DNA of 64,000 nucleotides from DATKBT01 sp035546295. Lineage in GTDB: Bacteria > Acidobacteriota > Thermoanaerobaculia > Multivoradales > Multivoraceae. The position numbers were made by a program, and so were the translations under genes. Below are positions 1 to 10,490 of this stretch, in pieces (position 1 is the stretch's first letter; every line of letters begins with the position of its first letter). The stretch is from positions 18,307 through 82,306 of the forward strand of contig DATKBT010000149.1 in assembly GCA_035546295.1 (NCBI GenBank), written 5' to 3'. A model generated the notes under the pieces. It was not told the DNA's origin and ran no database searches. It was given only the letters and a program-made list of their open reading frames with translations.

Positions 1-1
1 G

Positions 2-2143
<2,142 letters not shown>

Positions 2144-2218
2144 GCCTGCACTCGAGCGGCCCGAGCGGCGAGGGCGGCCGCCCGGTCGCCGCGTTTCGCG
2201 CAATGCCCTCCCGTCCCC

Positions 2219-3160
2219 GTGACCGGCCTGACTGGGCCGCGCCCTGACGCGATCGCAACGGATCCTCTCGTGGCCGGCTACCGCTTCTGCAGGTCCGACG
2301 ACGTCCCGCTCCTCGTCGACGCGTTCAACGCCTGTGCCCACAGCCTCGGCATGCCTTTCGAGCCGCTGACGGTCGAGCGCTTCAAGGAGCTGTCGCGCAG
2401 CCTCGACCTGTGGACCAGCAGCTGCATGATCGCGATCGTGCAGGGAGAGCCGATCGCGGTCCTGCTGGCGGCCAAGCGCGAGGAGGCGAACCTGATCCTC
2501 TCGGTCCTGGTGCACGCCGAGCATCAGCGGCAGGGTCACGGCCGGCACCTGCTGACTTCGCTGGGCCAGAAGATGGCGATCCTCGGGCCCTCCCGGCTGG
2601 TCGCCGAGCTGCCGGAGAGCGCGCAGCCGGCGCGCAACTTCTTCGAGGCGTGCGGCTATCGGCAGGAGACGGTGGTGAGCGACTACTCGCAGGCCGGCCG
2701 CGCCGCGCCGCTCGGCGAGCTCGCTTCGCTGGTCGGCGAGGCGGGGTTCGACGAGCTCCACGCCGCCGGCGCGCTCGCGGCGAGCACCGCGCGCTGCTGG
2801 GAGCGCGCGCCCGAGTCGCTGTGGAGACGACGCGCGGAGCTGAAGGCCATTGCGATCGGTTCCGAGCGAAGGGTGGAGGCTCACCTGCTCTACCGCGAGG
2901 AGGCCGGTGGGGGCGCCGAGGTCGCGGCCGTCGGCTGCGCCGATCGCGAGCGCGCCCTGCCGCTGTCGACGCTGCTCCTGAGAGCGATCGCGGCCGAGAC
3001 CGCCGGGCGGGTTCGCTTTCCCAAGGTGCACCCGGAGGAGGTGCCTGTCCAGGCGCTCAAGGCGGCCGGCTTCGAGCCCGGAGAGCGGACCCTGATCTAC
3101 GCCGCGCGCGCCGTCGGCCGCGAGGAGATCGCGGGGACGGAAGCGGGCGCGGGATGGTAG
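2219..3160 (+). CDS. GNAT family N-acetyltransferase
   Basis: This 313-residue protein shows a GNAT fold in its first half: LSVLVHAEHQRQGHGRHLL is the beta4-alpha3 acetyl-CoA pyrophosphate-binding motif (QRQGHG matches Q/RxxGxG/A), followed by the usual NFFEACGY end of the fold. The second half (after about residue 160) is a weaker repeat-like region ending in FPKVHPEEVPVQALKAAGFEPGERTLIYAA, which looks like a degenerate second GNAT lobe. The GTG start lies 75 bases after the stress-protein stop, on the same strand as the PCP_red genes. The acceptor substrate cannot be read from the sequence. Given its neighbours it may modify an operon protein or a cofactor intermediate, but that is inference. 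Confidence 0.72.
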   Translation: MTGLTGPRPDAIATDPLVAGYRFCRSDDVPLLVDAFNACAHSLGMPFEPLTVERFKELSRSLDLWTSSCMIAIVQGEPIAVLLAAKREEANLILSVLVHAEHQRQGHGRHLLTSLGQKMAILGPSRLVAELPESAQPARNFFEACGYRQETVVSDYSQAGRAAPLGELASLVGEAGFDELHAAGALAASTARCWERAPESLWRRRAELKAIAIGSERRVEAHLLYREEAGGGAEVAAVGCADRERALPLSTLLLRAIAAETAGRVRFPKVHPEEVPVQALKAAGFEPGERTLIYAARAVGREEIAGTEAGAGW

Positions 3161-3203
3161 GTTCCCTCGACGACGGAAGACTGCGATCAGGGCTCGAAAC
3201 GGC

Positions 3204-4121
3204 ATGAAGACGTACCGCGACATCGACGGTGACGGTGGCTCCGATATCCTCGGCCAGGTCGTCGCACAGCGAGGCCGCATCGCGGCCAACCTCTCCGGCG
3301 TGAAGCGGTTGGTTGGCGTGGGGTCGGGCAAGGGGGGCGTCGGCAAGAGCACTCTGACGACGCTGCTCGCGCTCGAGCTGACGCGCCGCGGCCGCGAGTG
3401 CGCGATCCTCGACGCCGATCTCAACGGCCCCTCGCAGGCGCAACTCGCCGGCGTGCCGTCGGCGCCGCCGGTGCCCGGAGAGCTCGGCCTTCTGATGCCG
3501 CGCGGGCGCGGCGGGTTCGGGGTCGTCTCTCTGGGCTCGCTGCTGCCGCCCCGAGAGGCGTTCTCGCTGCCCAGCGTCGCCGAGGGAGACTCCTACGTCT
3601 GGCGCGCCACGCGCGAGTTCACCCTCCTGGGCGAGCTCCTGGCCGGCGTCGAGTGGGGGCGCCTCGACGTGCTCTTGATCGACCTGCCGCCGGGCGCCGA
3701 GCGTGCCGTTCAGTATGCGGAGGCGCTGGGCCCGCAGCTCCGCTTCGTGCTCGCCACCATTCCATCGGACCTCGCGCGGGGCGTGGTCGCGCGCTCGGTC
3801 GACGCCCTGAAGCGAACGCCGAATCCCTTGCTCGGCTACGTCGAGAACATGAGCGGTTACTACTGCCACGGCTGCAACGCGGTGCGGCCGCTGTTCGCGA
3901 GCGCTCCCGGCCGCGAGCACCGCGACCCGATCGGGCTCGAGCGGCTCGGATCCCTGCCTTTCGACCCCGTGCTCGCCGAGCAATGCGACCGGGGTCTCGC
4001 CGGATCGCCGGGCGGACCCGTCGGCCTCGCCGTCGCCGAGATCGCCGAGAAGCTGCTGGCGAGGCTCGACGAGAGCGCGCCGGCGGGCGCAGTCGCTGCC
4101 GGCGCCGAGGAGGTGCGATGA
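3204..4121 (+). CDS. Mrp/NBP35-like P-loop ATPase
   Basis: This 305-residue soluble ATPase carries the deviant Walker A GSGKGGVGKST at about residues 40-50, the switch-like DADLNGPSQ and the LLIDLPPG motif, all typical of the Mrp/ApbC/NBP35 branch of the ParA/MinD superfamily. It also has ENMSGYYCHGC, where a CxxC pair sits at the place used in Mrp proteins to bind a bridging Fe-S cluster. Family members carry or insert Fe-S clusters. The stop codon overlaps the next start (ATGA), so it is translationally coupled to the zinc-ribbon/PCP_red protein. A role in loading Fe-S clusters onto the downstream radical SAM enzyme is a reasonable inference, not shown by sequence. Confidence 0.82.
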   Translation: MKTYRDIDGDGGSDILGQVVAQRGRIAANLSGVKRLVGVGSGKGGVGKSTLTTLLALELTRRGRECAILDADLNGPSQAQLAGVPSAPPVPGELGLLMPRGRGGFGVVSLGSLLPPREAFSLPSVAEGDSYVWRATREFTLLGELLAGVEWGRLDVLLIDLPPGAERAVQYAEALGPQLRFVLATIPSDLARGVVARSVDALKRTPNPLLGYVENMSGYYCHGCNAVRPLFASAPGREHRDPIGLERLGSLPFDPVLAEQCDRGLAGSPGGPVGLAVAEIAEKLLARLDESAPAGAVAAGAEEVR

Positions 4122-4591
4122 GGTTCCTGTGTGTCGACTGCGACGAGCAGATGAAGCTTTACGAGACGCGAGGGCCCGATCGTGGTTCGGTCTCCCTGGT
4201 CTACGCTTGCCCCGTTTGCGGGCGAAAGGTGGCGATGCTCACCAATCCCCACGAGACCCAGGTGGTGAGCTCCCTCGGGGTGACGATCGGCGGTGCGGGG
4301 TCCGCCGACGAGACCGCGCAGGCCGCCTCGCGCTGTCCGTTCACGGGCATGCTGAAGGAGATGGAGGGGGCGGCCGACGCCGAGCAGCCGTCGGCGGAGC
4401 CGGCCGCGTCGGCGAGACCAGCGCGGGCCGGCGTCTACTGGACGCGCGAGGCCCAGGACCGGCTCGGCAACATTCCGCCCACCATCCGGGACATGGCGAG
4501 GAGCGGCATCGAGAAGTTCGCGGTCGACCATGGGTACGACCGGGTCGACGTCGAGGTGCTCGAGCGGGCGCGGGGGTTCTTCGGGCTCTGA
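4118..4591 (+). CDS. Small zinc-ribbon protein with C-terminal PCP_red module
   Basis: The ATG is chosen because it overlaps the upstream stop (ATGA) and gives a protein starting MRFLCVDCDEQ. The 157-residue product has a four-cysteine ribbon (C5, C8, C31, C34), a linker with the motif RCPFTGM (C73), and a C-terminal PCP_red-type module from about residue 107 (YWTREAQDRLGNIPPTIRD). The CPF motif also appears in the stress-protein fusion at the head of the operon. The protein has no enzyme signature and probably acts as a binding or adaptor subunit. A chaperone for Fe-S or tetrapyrrole is possible but unproven. Confidence 0.75.
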   Translation: MRFLCVDCDEQMKLYETRGPDRGSVSLVYACPVCGRKVAMLTNPHETQVVSSLGVTIGGAGSADETAQAASRCPFTGMLKEMEGAADAEQPSAEPAASARPARAGVYWTREAQDRLGNIPPTIRDMARSGIEKFAVDHGYDRVDVEVLERARGFFGL

Positions 4592-4608
4592 GGCCCGGGC
4601 TCGACCTG

Positions 4609-5982
4609 ATGAGTGAGATGGACCAGCTCGAGGCGGCTCCGAATGGGTTCGCACGACCCTACGTGGTGTCCTGGAACCTGACCTATCGCTGCAACCTCGC
4701 CTGCGAGCACTGCTATCTGGACGCGGGCTTCCGGCCCGCGGTGTCGAGCGAGGCGTTCGCCGATCGCAGCGAGCTCGACACCGAGCAGTGCTTTCGGGTG
4801 GTCGATCAGCTCGTCGATTTCGCGCCCGAGGCGCTGACCATCCTCACCGGCGGCGAGCCGCTGCTGCGCCGCGACATCCTCGAGATCGTGCGCTACGCCG
4901 CCGAGCGCGAGCTGTGGGTGGTGGTCGGCACGAACGGCGTCAAGGTCACCGAGAGCCTGGCCGGGGTCTTGAAGGAGGCCGGAGTTCGCGGTCTCGCGCT
5001 CTCGCTCGACGCGCTCGAACCGCGGGTGCACGACTCGTTCCGCCGAGTCCGCGGCGCCTGGCGAAACACGGTCGAGGGCGCGAAGATCCTCGCCCGCGCT
5101 GGCTTCCCCTTCATCGTGCAGACGACGGCCGGCGCCCACAACCGCGGCGCGCTCGAGGAGCTCGCGGAGCTCGCCCACGCGGAGCTCGGGGCGCGGGTGT
5201 GGAACCTCTACTTCCTGGTGCCGAGCGGCCGGGGCCAGTTCGTCTCGGACCTGTCGCCCGCGGACTACGACGAGGTGCTCGCCGCGCTGCGCAGGATCCA
5301 GCGTCGCTATCAGGGGCGGATGGTCGTCAACGCGAAGTGCGCGCCGCACTCGGTGCGCCAGCTCCTGGAGGAGGATCCCTCCTCGCCGTTCTTCCGGTCG
5401 TTCACGGGCGGCGCGGGGGGCTGCCCGGCGGGAACGCACTACCTCGGCATCCGCCCCAACGGCGACGTCACCCCCTGCCCCTACCTCCCGCTGTTCGGCG
5501 GCAACCTCAGGAGCGATCGTCTGGTCGACGTCTGGAACGACTCGGAGCTGTTTCGCACCATCCGGCGCCGCGACCAGCTCGGAGGGAGATGCGGCGACTG
5601 CGAGCTCAGCGGCTACTGCGGCGGCTGCCGGGCGCGAGCGCACGGGATGACCGGCGACCTCCTCGGCGAGGATCCGCTGTGCACGCATCGCCCCGGCACC
5701 TTCCCGCTCGACCGGCTGCCCGCGGCTCCCGCGCTCGAGTACGGACGCGGCGAGACGGCTGTGTCGAGCGACGGCGAGGACGGCGGCGGCAGCATGGTCG
5801 AGTGGGAGCCCGAGGCGCACGAGCGGATGAAGCGGATCCCGGCCTTCGTGCGCGGAATGGTGGTCTCGGCGGTCGAGCGGCGCTGCCGCGAGCAGGGGAT
5901 CGCGCGGGTCACCGTCGCGCAGCTCGAGGAGATCCGCGCCCGGATGCCGACCCCGAAGCTGTTCGGCCGCCCGCCGAGCTGA
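4609..5982 (+). CDS. Radical SAM-SPASM protein with C-terminal PCP_red module (AhbD/NirJ-like)
   Basis: This 457-residue protein has the radical SAM cluster motif CNLACEHC (C28, C32, C35), the TGGEPLLR glycine-rich SAM motif and a SPASM region (about residues 270-365) whose cysteines include GCPAGTH, TPCPYLP and CGDCELSGYCGGCRARA, closing with the GD(L)LGEDPLC pattern. That pattern is familiar from AhbD and NirJ, enzymes of haem b and haem d1 biosynthesis, and from some peptide-modifying SPASM enzymes. Residues from about 402 form a PCP_red-type module (EWEPEAHERMKRIPAFVRG). The ATG lies 17 bases after the previous stop. Tetrapyrrole side-chain modification is the most natural guess, but a peptide substrate cannot be excluded. 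Confidence 0.8.
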   Translation: MSEMDQLEAAPNGFARPYVVSWNLTYRCNLACEHCYLDAGFRPAVSSEAFADRSELDTEQCFRVVDQLVDFAPEALTILTGGEPLLRRDILEIVRYAAERELWVVVGTNGVKVTESLAGVLKEAGVRGLALSLDALEPRVHDSFRRVRGAWRNTVEGAKILARAGFPFIVQTTAGAHNRGALEELAELAHAELGARVWNLYFLVPSGRGQFVSDLSPADYDEVLAALRRIQRRYQGRMVVNAKCAPHSVRQLLEEDPSSPFFRSFTGGAGGCPAGTHYLGIRPNGDVTPCPYLPLFGGNLRSDRLVDVWNDSELFRTIRRRDQLGGRCGDCELSGYCGGCRARAHGMTGDLLGEDPLCTHRPGTFPLDRLPAAPALEYGRGETAVSSDGEDGGGSMVEWEPEAHERMKRIPAFVRGMVVSAVERRCREQGIARVTVAQLEEIRARMPTPKLFGRPPS

Positions 5983-6357
5983 GGAGCAACCTCGGGATCC
6001 GCGAGACCCAGGAACCTGCTGCAGCTCGACCATCTTCTGGAGCGGCCGCCCTCCCGGTCGGCCGGTGGACGTGTCGAGGCGTCTGGTGAGCGCTGACCGC
6101 GATCTCCGCTCCGTCGGACGACCCGAAGGGTCGCGGCCGCGACCCCAAACGCCTCAGGAGCCCACCGTCGGTCAGACGTAGCGTGCGTAGCGGAGGACAG
6201 GCCGCTCCGAGTCCGCTTGGACCGGAAGACATCAACTAGACCCCATGTGCCATCGCAGCAGATGGCGGCGATAGGGACCCGGTTCCCGCCCCTTCGAGAT
6301 CCGGTTCTACGGCTGTTCCCCGGCGACGCGCCGAAGGCGCATGGAGCCGGGAAGACA
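5983..6357. other. Non-coding convergent spacer
   Basis: About 375 bases lie between the radical SAM gene and the end of the oppositely oriented oxidase operon. I see no gene in it. It contains a GC-rich palindrome at 6128-6145, the first copy of a short repeat at 6223-6248 and several imperfect inverted repeats, all compatible with transcription termination from both sides. Confidence 0.6.
6128..6145. terminator. 18-bp perfect palindrome (possible terminator)
   Basis: GGGTCGCGGCCGCGACCC is perfectly self-complementary and overlaps a smaller hairpin (CGACCC-GAA-GGGTCG, 6119-6133). It lies about 145 bases after the radical SAM stop. There is no T-tract, so intrinsic termination is only possible, not certain. 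Confidence 0.35.
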
Positions 6358-6376
6358 TCAACTAGACCCATGTGCT
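6223..6376 (+). repeat. Direct repeat GGAAGACATCAACTAGACCC(C)ATGTGC, two copies
   Basis: The unit occurs at about 6223-6248 and 6349-6374, about 126 bases apart, with one extra C in the first copy. The second copy is the left arm of the perfect hairpin that ends the coxB operon. The first copy is followed only by a weak complement. Confidence 0.7.
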
Positions 6377-6399
6377 ATCCAGCACATGGGTCTAGTTGA
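6358..6399. terminator. 19-bp perfect stem, 4-nt loop hairpin at end of coxB
   Basis: Arms 6358-6376 and 6381-6399 (left arm TCAACTAGACCCATGTGCT) are perfectly complementary around loop ATCC. The right arm overlaps the last bases and stop codon of coxB on the minus strand, so the operon mRNA would end in a long stable hairpin. No U-run follows. It may terminate, protect the 3' end, or be a mobile repeat remnant. Confidence 0.6.
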
Positions 6400-7186
6400 A
6401 GAAGTCGTCCTCTTGGAGGTAGCTCGCCTGCTCGTCGAGCCAGGACTGGAACTCTTCGGCGGTCTCCACGGTGAGGAAGCCGCGCATCCGGTAGTGGCTG
6501 TTGCCGCAGAGCTGGGCGCAGGCGATCTCCATGACGTACTCGGGGTTGCCCGTCTCCTCGCGAAGCTGCGCCGTGGTCTTGGTCGGCACGAACCAGAGCG
6601 GGATGCTGAGCCCCGGGATCGCGTCCTGCTTGATCCGCATGTTGGGCAGATTGAAGCTGTGGATGACGTCCTTGCTCGAGAGGTGGATCAGAGCCGGCTG
6701 GTCGACCGGCAGGTGGAGCTGGTTGAGCGAGGTGATGTCGTCCTTGGCCGCAGGGTCGTCGCGGTCGAGGCCGAGCGGGTTCGTCGCCTCGTCGACCAGC
6801 GTGATGTCCTGGGCCCCGAAGACGCCGTCGGCACCCGGATACCAGACGTTCCACGCGAACTGCTGCGCGACCACGCGGACGACGACCGCCTCGTCCTCTT
6901 CGGGCAGTTGGTCGACGCGCTCGGACCACATCGGAATCGACAGGCCGATGAGCAGGACGCCCTCCGCGATCGCCACCCCGATCTCGAGGTAGGTGTTCCT
7001 CTTGCTCTTGACGCCCACGTAATCGGCGACCGGGTTGCGCCGTGCGCGGAAGCGGAAGACCGTATAGAGGAAGAACGCGAGCCAGCCGACGAACAGGACC
7101 AGCATCAACACGTGGACCCAGTCGATCATCATGTCGATCTCGCCGGCATGGGCCGACGCGGCGGGAGGAAACATTGCGTCCATCAT
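6392..7186 (-). CDS. coxB: Cytochrome c oxidase subunit II (A1-type, no fused haem)
   Basis: This 264-residue subunit has an N-terminal two-helix anchor (about residues 15-40 and 65-85) and a periplasmic cupredoxin domain. CuA ligands are visible: a His in DVIHSFNLP and the loop CAQLCGNSHYRM, that is C-x3-C-x3-H-x2-M. The usual Glu between the cysteines is Gln, as in some ba3-type subunits. No CxxCH is present, unlike the second CoxB at 28211. The start used is the ATG overlapping the upstream stop. It is the last gene of the minus-strand oxidase operon, an unusual place for coxB, and ends in a perfect hairpin. Confidence 0.93.
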   Translation of the reverse strand: MMDAMFPPAASAHAGEIDMMIDWVHVLMLVLFVGWLAFFLYTVFRFRARRNPVADYVGVKSKRNTYLEIGVAIAEGVLLIGLSIPMWSERVDQLPEEDEAVVVRVVAQQFAWNVWYPGADGVFGAQDITLVDEATNPLGLDRDDPAAKDDITSLNQLHLPVDQPALIHLSSKDVIHSFNLPNMRIKQDAIPGLSIPLWFVPTKTTAQLREETGNPEYVMEIACAQLCGNSHYRMRGFLTVETAEEFQSWLDEQASYLQEDDFFN

Positions 7187-7662
7187 GATTCGATCGGCTC
7201 CTCGACGGTGCTCCACCAGGGGGGGATGGTTTCCTTGCGGCGCGCGATCGCGCGCTTCCTGAGGACGAGGAAGAAGATGACCAGAGCCGCCTGCATCAGG
7301 AGCACCATGCCCAAGAGCAGGAAGACACCGGCGCGCGCCGCCTCGATCATGGGTCCGCCGGCGTTGCCGTAGCAGACCTCACACGCCGAGGCCGCTCCGT
7401 CTCCGACGACCAGCCAGAGCGCCAGCATCGCGCCCACCTTGTGGATCCGGCTCAAGCGATGCCGGCGATCCTCCTCGGGGGTGCGGATCTTGCGCCAGAA
7501 CCAGACGCCGTAGACGATCGCCAGCACGCCGAAGGCGAAGGCCGCGACGCCCGCGATTGTGCTCCCGGCGCTCTCTCCGCTGCCCAGCAGCCAGCCTCCG
7601 AAGAGGAAGGAGAGGAGGGTCACGGCGACCACGAAGACGACGTGGATGACCTTGAGGTTCAC
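7183..7662 (-). CDS. Small oxidase-cluster membrane protein with CxxC
   Basis: This 159-residue protein has about four hydrophobic segments. The first half (MNLKVIHVVF... two helices) resembles a small protein often found beside cox genes. The second half contains SACEVCYGN, a CxxC just before a membrane helix, resembling another small cox-linked family. It therefore looks like a fusion of two accessory proteins. Start and stop overlap both neighbours by four bases, so it is co-translated with coxD and coxB. Oxidase assembly or copper handling is inferred from position and the CxxC only. Confidence 0.6.
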   Translation of the reverse strand: MNLKVIHVVFVVAVTLLSFLFGGWLLGSGESAGSTIAGVAAFAFGVLAIVYGVWFWRKIRTPEEDRRHRLSRIHKVGAMLALWLVVGDGAASACEVCYGNAGGPMIEAARAGVFLLLGMVLLMQAALVIFFLVLRKRAIARRKETIPPWWSTVEEPIES

Positions 7663-7985
7663 GTGGGGAGGACCTGGTGGGCCGCCCTCGCCATCATTCC
7701 CGTGAATAGCAGGACGAAGAAGAGGAACATCGTCAGTCCGAGCACCCAGTAGATCAGCTTCTTCTCGTCGATCAGGTGCATGAAGAAGCAGGCGACCAGG
7801 CCGGCCTTGATCGACGCGATGAACAGGGCCACGGCGATGCCGACGGCCGGCGACATGTGGATGTAGTAGACGCCGACGGTGGCGACCGTCAGCACCATCA
7901 GGCTGACGAAGACGAGGATGTAGGTGCGGACGTGCTTGTCGATATCGACGTGGTGAGTGTCGACGGCGTGGTGCGAATCGCTCAT
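7659..7985 (-). CDS. Cytochrome c oxidase subunit IV (CtaF-like)
   Basis: This 108-residue protein has three transmembrane segments with the family pattern IKAGLVACFFMHL in the middle helix, which matches the KxxLVxxFFMHL signature of prokaryotic subunit IV (COX4_pro). The His-rich N-terminus (HHAVDTHHVDIDKH) precedes helix 1. It sits between subunit III and the small CxxC protein. Subunit IV is thought to stabilise the oxidase. Confidence 0.85.
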   Translation of the reverse strand: MSDSHHAVDTHHVDIDKHVRTYILVFVSLMVLTVATVGVYYIHMSPAVGIAVALFIASIKAGLVACFFMHLIDEKKLIYWVLGLTMFLFFVLLFTGMMARAAHQVLPT

Positions 7986-7995
7986 CTCTCGCTCC

Positions 7996-8592
7996 CTACA
8001 GCAGGTAGAAGACGGGGAACAGGAAGATCCAGACCAGGTCGACGAAGTGCCAGAACAGGCCGGAGTGCTCGACCCGATCGGTGAGCCACTGCGGGTTCTT
8101 GTGCCAGAGCTTGGCGCCGGGCACCGCGTAGTAGAAGTTGAACGCCATGCCGCCGATGACGTGCAGGGCGTGCAGACCGGTCATGGTGAAGTAGATCGCC
8201 AGGAAGGTGTTGGTCGAGGGGTAGTGGTGGTGGGCGAATTTCGCGGTGTACTCGAAGTACTTGATCACCAGGAAGACGCACCCGAAGCCCACCGTCGCCA
8301 GCATGAAGAGCCGGTAGCGGTCGAGCTGCCGGCGCATCAGCGATGCCCAGGCCATCACCATGGTCACGCTGGAGGTGATCAGGACGATGGTGTTGACGGT
8401 GGCGAGCGGGATGTTGAGCTCGGCCTCCGCCTTGAGGTGGGCCCAGTCGTCGGCCCCGATCCGCAGCATGATGAAGGTGGCGAACAGCGCGCCGAACAGC
8501 ATCACCTCGGAGGTGAGGAACAGCCAGATCCCGATCTTGCCGTTGTTGAGGCCGGTCTCGGGGTGGGCCTCGACCGTGTAGGGAATCTCCAT
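7996..8592 (-). CDS. coxC: Cytochrome c oxidase subunit III
   Basis: This 198-residue subunit has five predicted helices, the short bacterial form. GIWLFLTSEVMLFGALFA, the FEYTAKF segment, MTGLHALHVIGGM and the closing YWHFVDLVWIFLFPVFYL are conserved in haem-copper oxidase subunit III. It starts four bases after the coxA stop on the minus strand. Confidence 0.93.
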   Translation of the reverse strand: MEIPYTVEAHPETGLNNGKIGIWLFLTSEVMLFGALFATFIMLRIGADDWAHLKAEAELNIPLATVNTIVLITSSVTMVMAWASLMRRQLDRYRLFMLATVGFGCVFLVIKYFEYTAKFAHHHYPSTNTFLAIYFTMTGLHALHVIGGMAFNFYYAVPGAKLWHKNPQWLTDRVEHSGLFWHFVDLVWIFLFPVFYLL

Positions 8593-8596
8593 GGCG

Positions 8597-10393
8597 CTAG
8601 GTCTCCACGGTCGCTGCTCGTCTGCCGCCGGCGTCCCCGGGTGGCTGACACTGTGGGATGTAGTCGGGCTGCTGACCGGGGACGCTGTACTCGTAGGGGC
8701 CGCGGTAGACGACCGGGGCGGTCAGGAAGTTGCCGTGCGGCGGCGGAGAAGGCGCCATCCACTCGACGGTGGTCGACTGCCAGGGGTTGTCCGAGGCCTT
8801 CTTGCCGCTCTTGATGCTGACGAAGAAGTTGATGAGGAAGGGGATCTGGGCCAGACCGAGGCACCACGCCGAGACCGACATCATCCGGTTGAGACCCGCG
8901 ACCTCCCCCGCGAAGTCGTAGCTGATGCCGCCGTCGGCGAGCCGCCGCGAGACGCCGTTGAGCCCCTGGATCAGCATCGGGAAGAAGATGCCGTTCATGA
9001 AGATCAACGACGGCCAGAAGTGGAGCTTGCCGAGGAACTCGTTCATCTGCCGGCCGGTGGCCTTGGGGAACCAGTAGTAGATCCCGGCGAACAGAGCGAA
9101 CAGCGTCCCGGGGGCGACCACGTAGTGGAAGTGCCCGATCACGTAGTAGGTGTCGTGGAGCGGGATGTCGGCCGCCGCGAGCCCGAGGGGCAGCCCGGTC
9201 AATCCGCCGATGCCGAACATGGGCAGGAAGCCCAGGGCGAACAGCATCGGCGTGTTGATGCGGATCGAGGCCCCCCACAGCGAGATGATCAGCGCGGTGA
9301 GGATGACCACCGAGGGGATCGAGATGATCATCGTCGTGGTCTGGAAGAACGACGACATCACGGTGCCCATGCCGGTGATGAACATGTGGTGCGCCCACAC
9401 GATGAAGGACATGAAGCCGAGGAAGATCAGCGAGTAGACCATCGACCGGTAGCCCCACAGGGGCTTGCGGGTGTTGTTGGCCACCACCTCGGCGACGATG
9501 CCCAGCGCGGGCAGGATCAGCACGTAGACCTCGGGGTGGGCGAGGAACCAGAACAGGTGCTGCCAGAGCAGCGGATTGCCGCCGCCGCTCACCTCGAGGG
9601 CCTGACCGCCGATCACCAGCCCGCTGGGAAGGAAGAAGCTGGTGCCGGCGACCCGGTCCATGAGCTGGAGCACGCCCGCGGCCTCGAGCGGCGGGAACGC
9701 CAACAGCAGGAGGAAGGCGGTCACCAGCTGCGACCAGCAGAAGAAGGGGAGCCGCATCCAGCTCATCCCGGGGGCGCGCAGCTGGATGGCGGTGGTGATG
9801 AAGTTGATGGCGCCGAGCAGCGAGGACGTGATCAGGAAGATCATGCCGATCAGCCAGGCGGTCTGACCGTTGAGCGCGATGTCGGCGAGCGGCGAGTAGG
9901 AGGTCCAGCCGTTGGCGGCGGCGCCGGTGGGCAGGAAGAAGCTCGCCAGCATGGTGACGCCGCCCAGGAACAGGCACCAGTAGCTGAGCATGTTCATCCG
10001 CGGGAACGCCATGTCGGGCGCCCCGATCTGGAGCGGCAGCACGAAGTTGCCGAAGCCGCCGACGGCGAGCGGCACGACGCCCAGGAACACCATGATGGTG
10101 CCGTGCATCGCGCCCAGCTCGTTGTAGAAGTCGGGCAGGATGACGCCGCCGGGCGCCCGGTTCGGGCCGAACAGGTTGCCGATCAGCGGCAGCGGCTGGT
10201 CCGGATAGGCCAGCTGCCAGCGCATCAGCATCATCAGGCAGAAGCCGAACAACAGGAAGGCCAACCCGGTGACGGCGTACTGGATCCCGATCACCTTGTG
10301 GTCTGTCGAGAAGACGTACTGGCGCCAGAAGCTGAGCTCCTCGTGATGGTGCTCGGCGTGGGCTTCGGACAGGCCACGTGCGGGTTCTGCCAT
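8597..10393 (-). CDS. coxA: Cytochrome c oxidase subunit I, A1-like, K-channel Lys absent
   Basis: This 598-residue, about 12-helix catalytic subunit has a good ribosome site (AAAGGAG) before its ATG. Haem and CuB ligands are all present: MHGTIMVF (haem a), HPEVY and AHHM (CuB), GHFHYV (haem a3 and a). The D-channel markers APDMAFPRMN and the helix VI Glu of HPEVY are kept, which marks an A1-type enzyme. However, where A-type oxidases read PTGIK (K-channel Lys), an ungapped alignment gives PSVVI, so the lysine appears to be Ile. The protein reduces O2 with electrons from CoxB and pumps protons in the family. The missing Lys makes its mechanism worth testing. Confidence 0.94.
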   Translation of the reverse strand: MAEPARGLSEAHAEHHHEELSFWRQYVFSTDHKVIGIQYAVTGLAFLLFGFCLMMLMRWQLAYPDQPLPLIGNLFGPNRAPGGVILPDFYNELGAMHGTIMVFLGVVPLAVGGFGNFVLPLQIGAPDMAFPRMNMLSYWCLFLGGVTMLASFFLPTGAAANGWTSYSPLADIALNGQTAWLIGMIFLITSSLLGAINFITTAIQLRAPGMSWMRLPFFCWSQLVTAFLLLLAFPPLEAAGVLQLMDRVAGTSFFLPSGLVIGGQALEVSGGGNPLLWQHLFWFLAHPEVYVLILPALGIVAEVVANNTRKPLWGYRSMVYSLIFLGFMSFIVWAHHMFITGMGTVMSSFFQTTTMIISIPSVVILTALIISLWGASIRINTPMLFALGFLPMFGIGGLTGLPLGLAAADIPLHDTYYVIGHFHYVVAPGTLFALFAGIYYWFPKATGRQMNEFLGKLHFWPSLIFMNGIFFPMLIQGLNGVSRRLADGGISYDFAGEVAGLNRMMSVSAWCLGLAQIPFLINFFVSIKSGKKASDNPWQSTTVEWMAPSPPPHGNFLTAPVVYRGPYEYSVPGQQPDYIPQCQPPGDAGGRRAATVET

Positions 10394-10490
10394 GCCCTGC
10401 TCCTTTCGTGGTCGGTGGACTAGACGCCGCGAGCACGTCCCCTGCGCACCCTCTCCGAAGGGCTCGCGACGCAAGCGGACGATCCGAGGT

